Source: Omnitrophica WOR_2 bacterium GWA2_47_8 (GTDB lineage: Bacteria; Omnitrophota; Gorgyraeia; Zapsychrales; GWA2-47-8). Taken from it: a stretch of DNA of 6,700 bases. Below the pieces are notes generated by a model. That model had not been told where the DNA came from and made no database searches. It worked only from the letters and a program-made list of their open reading frames with translations. The stretch lies in assembly GCA_001805375.1 (NCBI GenBank), contig MHFY01000140.1, positions 23,418 to 30,117 on the forward strand, in the 5' to 3' direction. Positions 5,164-6,700 of this stretch are shown one piece after another (positions within the stretch are counted from its first letter, which is position 1; each line of letters starts with the position of its first letter). Position numbers and translations under genes: made by a program.

Positions 5164-6700
5164 ATGAATACAAAAAAAGAAATGATCCGATTTTCCATAG
5201 CAGGGGCTTTTGTCGGCGCAACAGATCTTGGTATTTATTATTTTTTAATTCATTTTTTATCTTTCGACCTATCGAAAGGAATTTCTTTTACGTGCGCAGC
5301 CATTGTCGGGTATTTATTTAATAAATATTGGACATTTCAATATAGCCAGCCATCTTATGCTGAAATTGGTCGGTATACGATAATTAATTTTTTAGCTTTA
5401 GGAATTAACGTTTTAATAAATCACGGTATCCTCAGCGTGCGACCTGGGGCTATTTCTTTAGCTTTGGTCATTGCCTCGATGTTAACAGGTTTATTCACCT
5501 TTATTGGTTATAAATGGTGGGTTTTTAGGATTTTGTTAAAAGAAGGGGTTTATTTCACGTGGTGGAAATGGTTCCCATGGAGATTTTTAGTCAGAGATGC
5601 GGCGCGTAGGCAGGGATTTCTAGATCCTATTAAAATTATTTCTCAACTGCAGAATTTTGCGCAACCCTCAGAGGTGGCAGCTCCAACGGAATTGATCCGT
5701 TCCGGAGTTGTTTTACACGCTCGTGGTTTGATGAATAGTTTGGCCATCCAGCATAACCTTGATTGGATCTGGCCTTATTGGGTAGAATGTCAGTATGACC
5801 CGCAGAACGAGGCGTTTATCCCACGGTCTTTTTCGTTAACTCAAATTAATCTCACCCATAGGAATTGGACAGCTTTGGGCGTTCCGGGCGGCAGCGAATT
5901 TCCTTTGGTGGATCCCCGCGGCCTGGTCACTCCCTATTACGACAGCTGGTCGATTGATGTTTGGATCATCCCAGAAAAAGGAGAATCATTGATCCCTTCC
6001 CGTTTAAAGGTGGTTTCTCAGAAGCTGGTTATGGATGATGATCTTTGCGTGATCACAGAATCAAGCCTGGATCAATTAAAACTTCGATTGAAAGCACAAG
6101 TTGTTGGTTCAGCGCAATCTTCAGTCTGCCAGATCCAAGTGGAAGGATCTGCTCTCCAAGCGGCGCAACTCGTTATTTCTCTGCGGCCGTATAATCCCGA
6201 GGGCGTGAGTTTTATCCACGATATTTCTCTGCTTGAAGACCGGATGGGCTGGCAGGTGAATCGAAAGGATTTTGTGTATTTTAATATCCCCCCGGATCAA
6301 TGTGAGTTTTCATATTATTATCATGGTGATGTTTATAGCCGTTTGTCATCCGTCTTCACCCAGCCAAAATGTAGTGAGGCTGCGCCGGATGAACCCGGCG
6401 AAGCCAAACACGAAAGTATTTTGGCCCAGACGGGTCCATTGCGGGAAGATAAAAAAGAGATTTGGTGCAGGGTCGGTATGGCCTCCGCGGCAGCAGTATA
6501 CAAGCTGGAGGCGGGACGATCACAAGAATTTATCATTTCGGTGCCGTTAACGAAAAATAAAATTGCAAATGACCCCTCTGGGGATTATCAAGAGGTTGCT
6601 CAACTGGATTGGGAGAAAAGCCTTCAGGGTGCGTGTTCATTGCAGATCCCCGATAAACATTTTCAGTTCCTTTACGAAGCCGCACTCCACACCATGGTTT
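5164..6700 (+). CDS. GtrA-like membrane domain fused to a putative glycosidase region, 3' end missing
   Basis: The frame is open from ATG 5164 to the window edge (512 codons, no stop). Residues 9-121 form a GtrA-type domain: four membrane helices (about 10-32, 38-55, 72-90, 97-116), with N53-K-Y-W-T-F after helix 2 and G-Y-K-W-W-V-F after helix 4, as in GtrA proteins that handle polyprenyl-linked sugars. A Trp-rich basic linker (about 126-149, W133, W134, W136, W139) leads into a large soluble region with conserved-looking blocks: H197-N-L-D-W-I-W-P-Y-W, N229-L-T-H-R-N-W, D250-P-R-G-L-V-T-P, D260-S-W-S-I-D. From about 490 a helical part begins. From memory, this soluble region resembles proteins annotated as amylo-alpha-1,6-glucosidase-like, a beta domain followed by an (alpha/alpha)6 barrel; the catalytic part would lie beyond the window. 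Positive charges place both the N-terminus and the linker in the cytoplasm. It follows the GH1 gene by nine bases. Confidence 0.85.
   Translation, partial: MNTKKEMIRFSIAGAFVGATDLGIYYFLIHFLSFDLSKGISFTCAAIVGYLFNKYWTFQYSQPSYAEIGRYTIINFLALGINVLINHGILSVRPGAISLALVIASMLTGLFTFIGYKWWVFRILLKEGVYFTWWKWFPWRFLVRDAARRQGFLDPIKIISQLQNFAQPSEVAAPTELIRSGVVLHARGLMNSLAIQHNLDWIWPYWVECQYDPQNEAFIPRSFSLTQINLTHRNWTALGVPGGSEFPLVDPRGLVTPYYDSWSIDVWIIPEKGESLIPSRLKVVSQKLVMDDDLCVITESSLDQLKLRLKAQVVGSAQSSVCQIQVEGSALQAAQLVISLRPYNPEGVSFIHDISLLEDRMGWQVNRKDFVYFNIPPDQCEFSYYYHGDVYSRLSSVFTQPKCSEAAPDEPGEAKHESILAQTGPLREDKKEIWCRVGMASAAAVYKLEAGRSQEFIISVPLTKNKIANDPSGDYQEVAQLDWEKSLQGACSLQIPDKHFQFLYEAALHTMV

Noticed and set aside
6272..6550. 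Plus-strand open frame of 92 codons near the right edge
   Set aside because: It lies wholly inside the longer uninterrupted frame from 5164 to the window end, which has conserved-looking blocks and a proper start.

Overview
The window is a compact, plus-strand-only stretch of a bacterial chromosome with ten recognisable genes, gaps of about 9 to 75 bases, and no convincing factor-independent terminator or internal promoter. Two lipoproteins with lipobox cysteines, several Sec-type signal peptides, a PilZ protein and a GtrA-type membrane protein point to a Gram-negative bacterium of moderate GC. The phylum cannot be fixed from this sequence; a proteobacterium or an environmental lineage such as Omnitrophota would both fit, and that is only a guess. 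No tRNA, rRNA, CRISPR array, transposase or integrase is visible.

Left part (1-3693): a row of small envelope and regulatory genes. In order these are the 3' part of a small lipoprotein, a PilZ c-di-GMP-binding protein with both signature motifs, a small exported Lys-rich protein whose frame appears broken at a run of seven A, a low-affinity iron permease family protein, an exported protein with two tandem beta-type repeats and a poly-Thr tail, an exported all-helical protein with an internal duplication and regularly placed histidines, a 39-residue very basic protein, a large stem-loop, an unrecognised small protein, and a 55-residue two-helix membrane protein of the PLDc_N type. Most are preceded by a good Shine-Dalgarno sequence, so the row may be co-transcribed.

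Right part (3742-6700): a two-gene carbohydrate module. A full-length GH1 beta-glycosidase carries a lipoprotein signal peptide, so it should be exported and lipid-anchored, which is unusual for a family that is normally cytoplasmic in bacteria. Nine bases after its stop codon begins a long open frame that runs off the right edge. It has an N-terminal GtrA-type four-helix membrane domain fused to a large soluble region that looks like a glycan-active enzyme related to amylo-alpha-1,6-glucosidase type proteins. The GH1 stop codon is part of the Shine-Dalgarno sequence of this gene, so the two are probably translated together.

The most interesting points are the GH1 lipoprotein / GtrA-fusion pair, which may place one glycan enzyme on each side of the inner membrane; the frame break at the A7 run in the small exported gene; and the stem-loop after the tiny basic gene.
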